From NCBI GenBank assembly GCA_022767345.1, contig JALEOD010000035.1:1-64000 (forward strand): DNA of 64,000 nucleotides, given 5' to 3'. A program made the position numbers and the translations under genes. Below the pieces are notes generated by a model. It was not told the origin of the DNA and searched no databases. It saw only the letters and a program-made list of their open reading frames with translations. The DNA comes from Emergencia sp. (GTDB taxonomy: Bacteria; Bacillota; Clostridia; Peptostreptococcales; Anaerovoracaceae). Positions 62,222 to 64,000 of this stretch are shown piece by piece (position 1 is the stretch's first letter; each line of letters opens with the position of its first letter).

Positions 62222-63036
62222 GAACATACGATGAAATCCACATAGAAAATCTGCAGGTCTTTGCCAACCACGGCGTATTTCCCGAGGAAACGGCGCTGGG
62301 GCAGAAATTCGTCGTATCTGCGGTACTTTACAGCAGTCTACAGGCGGCAGGCAGGAGCGACGAACTGGAAAAGTCCACCCATTACGGCGAGGTTTCTCAG
62401 TTTATGGTAAAGTTCCTGCAGGACCACACTTATAAGCTCATAGAGGCTGCGGCAGAGCATTTGGCGCATGCTGTACTTGAGGCATTTCCGCAGCTTTGCG
62501 GTATTTCCCTGGAAATCAAAAAGCCCTGGGCGCCGGTGAAGCTGCCTCTTGACTATGTGTCCGTCAAGATTACCCGTTTCTGGCATCGGGCATATATTGC
62601 GCTGGGCTCTAATCTGGGGGATAAAAAAGCCTATCTGGATATGGCGGTTTCGCACCTGTCTGAAGCAGAAAGCTGCCGGATAAAAAAAGTTTCTGATTAT
62701 ATTGTTACTGCGCCCTACGGCGGGGTAGAGCAGGATGACTTCCTTAACGGCTGTCTGGAGCTTGAAACCCTCCTTGAGCCGGAGGAACTTCTAGCGCTTC
62801 TTCATGAGATTGAAGCTGAGGCAGATAGAAAACGAGAAATCCACTGGGGACCGAGAACACTGGATCTGGATATCTTGCTGTATGATAATCTGGTCATGGA
62901 CAGCGAAACTCTGACCATTCCTCATGTAGAACTGCATAAGCGGGACTTTGTGCTGACACCGCTTTCGCAGATTGCGCCGTGGGTGCGGCATCCGGTCTTT
63001 GGGAAGACGGTAAAAGATATGAAAGAAGAATTATAA
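62218..63036 (+). CDS. folBK: Bifunctional dihydroneopterin aldolase / HPPK (FolB-FolK fusion)
   Basis: A 272-residue fusion. Residues 1-120 are FolB (IHIENLQVFANHGVFPEE, THYGEVSQFM, then ISLEIKKPWAPVKLP), which cleaves dihydroneopterin to 6-hydroxymethyl-dihydropterin. Residues 122-272 are FolK (AYIALGSNLGDKKAYL, WGPRTLDLDILLYD, PHVELHKRDFVLTPL), which adds pyrophosphate from ATP. The fusion resembles SulD of streptococci. It completes the pterin branch within this operon. A terminator lies at 63046-63080. Confidence 0.95.
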   Translation: MRTYDEIHIENLQVFANHGVFPEETALGQKFVVSAVLYSSLQAAGRSDELEKSTHYGEVSQFMVKFLQDHTYKLIEAAAEHLAHAVLEAFPQLCGISLEIKKPWAPVKLPLDYVSVKITRFWHRAYIALGSNLGDKKAYLDMAVSHLSEAESCRIKKVSDYIVTAPYGGVEQDDFLNGCLELETLLEPEELLALLHEIEAEADRKREIHWGPRTLDLDILLYDNLVMDSETLTIPHVELHKRDFVLTPLSQIAPWVRHPVFGKTVKDMKEEL

Positions 63037-63045
63037 AACACGATA

Positions 63046-63080
63046 AAAATGTGTGGAACTATAGGTCCACACATTTTTTG
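63046..63080. terminator. Terminator after the folate operon
   Basis: AAAATGTGTGGA and TCCACACATTTT form a 12-bp stem around a short loop, with a T run on the plus strand and an A run before it. Confidence 0.85.
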
Positions 63081-63156
63081 TCTGAGAACAATAAGGTTCC
63101 AGGAAATCCACCCGAAGATTTGCTTCATGGAAGAGTGGGGCTTATTTTGACTGAAT

Positions 63157-63927
63157 TTATTCATACAAAAACTTCATCTTCTCGTAAATCTGCGGGAAGT
63201 CTATTTTGCAGTCGCTGCCGAAAATCAGTACCGGTACGTGGTCTTTAAAGGTATAAAGTTGTGCCATGGTGTTGTTTTCCAGGTCGTAGACCATGATTTT
63301 CAGGGTTTCGGGATCGATAATCCAGTATTCTCTGACACCGGCAAGGGTGTATTTGGCCAGTTTGGTATAGGAGTCCTTTCGCCAAGTGGAGGGCGAAAGA
63401 ATTTCCATGACGAGGTCCGGCGCACCGATGGTATGGCTTTTGGTAATTTTATTTCTGTCGCAAACCACGAAAACGTCAGGCTCTACCATGGTTTTGTCAT
63501 CGGCGTCAAGCTGTACATCTGCAGGGGCCATAAATGGAATGCAGGGATCTTTCTTTCCGTTGATATAGCTTTTCAGCTGGAAGAACAGTTCGCCTTGAAT
63601 CATCTGATGTGGATTGGTGGGCGCGGTCATATCATAGATGACACCGTCTATGAGTTCTACACGGCGGCCGTCGGGCAGGGCGTAATAGTCCTTCAAAGTA
63701 TAGTCACCCTGTCTTTTTACAAAGTATGGCTCGGCGGCTTCGCAAACCAAACTGGAATCAGGGCAGAATACCCGCTCCAAAGCCTGCAGGGTGTCGTATC
63801 TGGGACTTGCGGTGATACCTGCAAAAATCTTCTGCACCGTTCCAAGAGGCACGCCGGATATCTGCGCAATCATTTCGTTGGTGTAGCCCCATTCCTGTTT
63901 CTTTTCTTTCATTTCTGTGATTGTCAT
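63157..63927 (-). CDS. Uma2-family endonuclease with N-terminal HTH
   Basis: The 256-residue protein has an N-terminal XRE-like HTH (YTNEMIAQISGVPLGTVQKIFAGITASPRYDTLQAL) and a C-terminal Uma2 PD-(D/E)XK domain: RVELIDGVIYDMTAPT, VEPDVFVVCD, APDLVMEILSPSTWRKD and KYTLAGVREYWIIDPE. Uma2 proteins are abundant in cyanobacteria and some Firmicutes and have no settled function. The HTH fusion may link DNA binding to cleavage. AGGAGGC precedes the ATG. Confidence 0.88.
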   Translation of the reverse strand: MTITEMKEKKQEWGYTNEMIAQISGVPLGTVQKIFAGITASPRYDTLQALERVFCPDSSLVCEAAEPYFVKRQGDYTLKDYYALPDGRRVELIDGVIYDMTAPTNPHQMIQGELFFQLKSYINGKKDPCIPFMAPADVQLDADDKTMVEPDVFVVCDRNKITKSHTIGAPDLVMEILSPSTWRKDSYTKLAKYTLAGVREYWIIDPETLKIMVYDLENNTMAQLYTFKDHVPVLIFGSDCKIDFPQIYEKMKFLYE

Positions 63928-64000
63928 AAAACGCCTCCTGACTCGTCCTGTGGTTATTGGTAATCTGTCCTCATTATAGCAGAATAAATTCCATTTTACA

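Overview
The window reads as a chromosome segment of an anaerobic, amino-acid-fermenting Gram-positive bacterium of class Clostridia. The basis is strong AGGAGG-type ribosome binding sites, an intact rnfCDGEAB ion-pumping cluster, a glycyl-radical trans-4-hydroxy-L-proline dehydratase with its activase, a Bacillus-type LexA box, a QPKTG surface-anchoring signal and Firmicutes families such as YlmH, RecX, DUF2089 and DUF3343. A gut lineage near Anaerovoracaceae/Family XIII is plausible, but that is inference. I found no rRNA, tRNA or CRISPR array.

Layout. Positions 1-2200 carry a cyclic-di-GMP (GEMM) riboswitch and a wall-anchored adhesin. 2300-8400 holds housekeeping genes (TrpR-like regulator, PPTase, recX, tcdA, a two-component system, a PdaA-like deacetylase). 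8480-16140 has a membrane-protein gene interrupted by one in-frame TAG, a MerR/MATE pair with a textbook 19-bp-spacer operator, a P-type ATPase behind a Mn2+ (yybP-ykoY) riboswitch, a DUF2089/SHOCT operon and a YlmH-like protein. 16220-18800 carries a D,D-carboxypeptidase, a DUF3343 protein and a secreted nuclease with a perfect SOS box. 18990-27210 is the energy module: rnfCDGEAB, a duplicated lipoprotein, ApbE flavin transferase and an extra FMN-binding protein.

28500-44020 is the accessory metabolic island. It contains an amidohydrolase, an MFS and an SSS transporter, an AprA-like flavoprotein with an AprB-like ferredoxin, an AAA+/DUF4143 protein, and the hydroxyproline operon (HypD activase, HypD, M18 aminopeptidase, ProC). 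Two closely similar GntR regulators are each divergent from one catabolic unit: one from the flavoprotein, the other from hypD. This suggests related ligands and makes the flavoprotein pair the best candidate here for an undescribed reductase system. Rnf could link such reductive steps to the ion gradient.

44100-64000 holds a TetR regulator, an Rpn-type nuclease with tandem heptad repeats, an IS256-family element with a visible 9-bp target duplication, PadR and CBS proteins, a trkA-trkH-trkH potassium operon, small enzymes (MBL, HAD, NUDIX, GNAT), a YgjV-like protein, a decayed ABM monooxygenase gene, a HEPN/MNT pair, thioredoxin, a TetR/DUF4180 pair, a folate operon (folE, HD hydrolase, folP, folB-folK fusion) and a Uma2 endonuclease. 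Several intergenic regions hold unexplained repeat arrays (27238-27460, 35770-35844, 53342-53393, 56620-56807).
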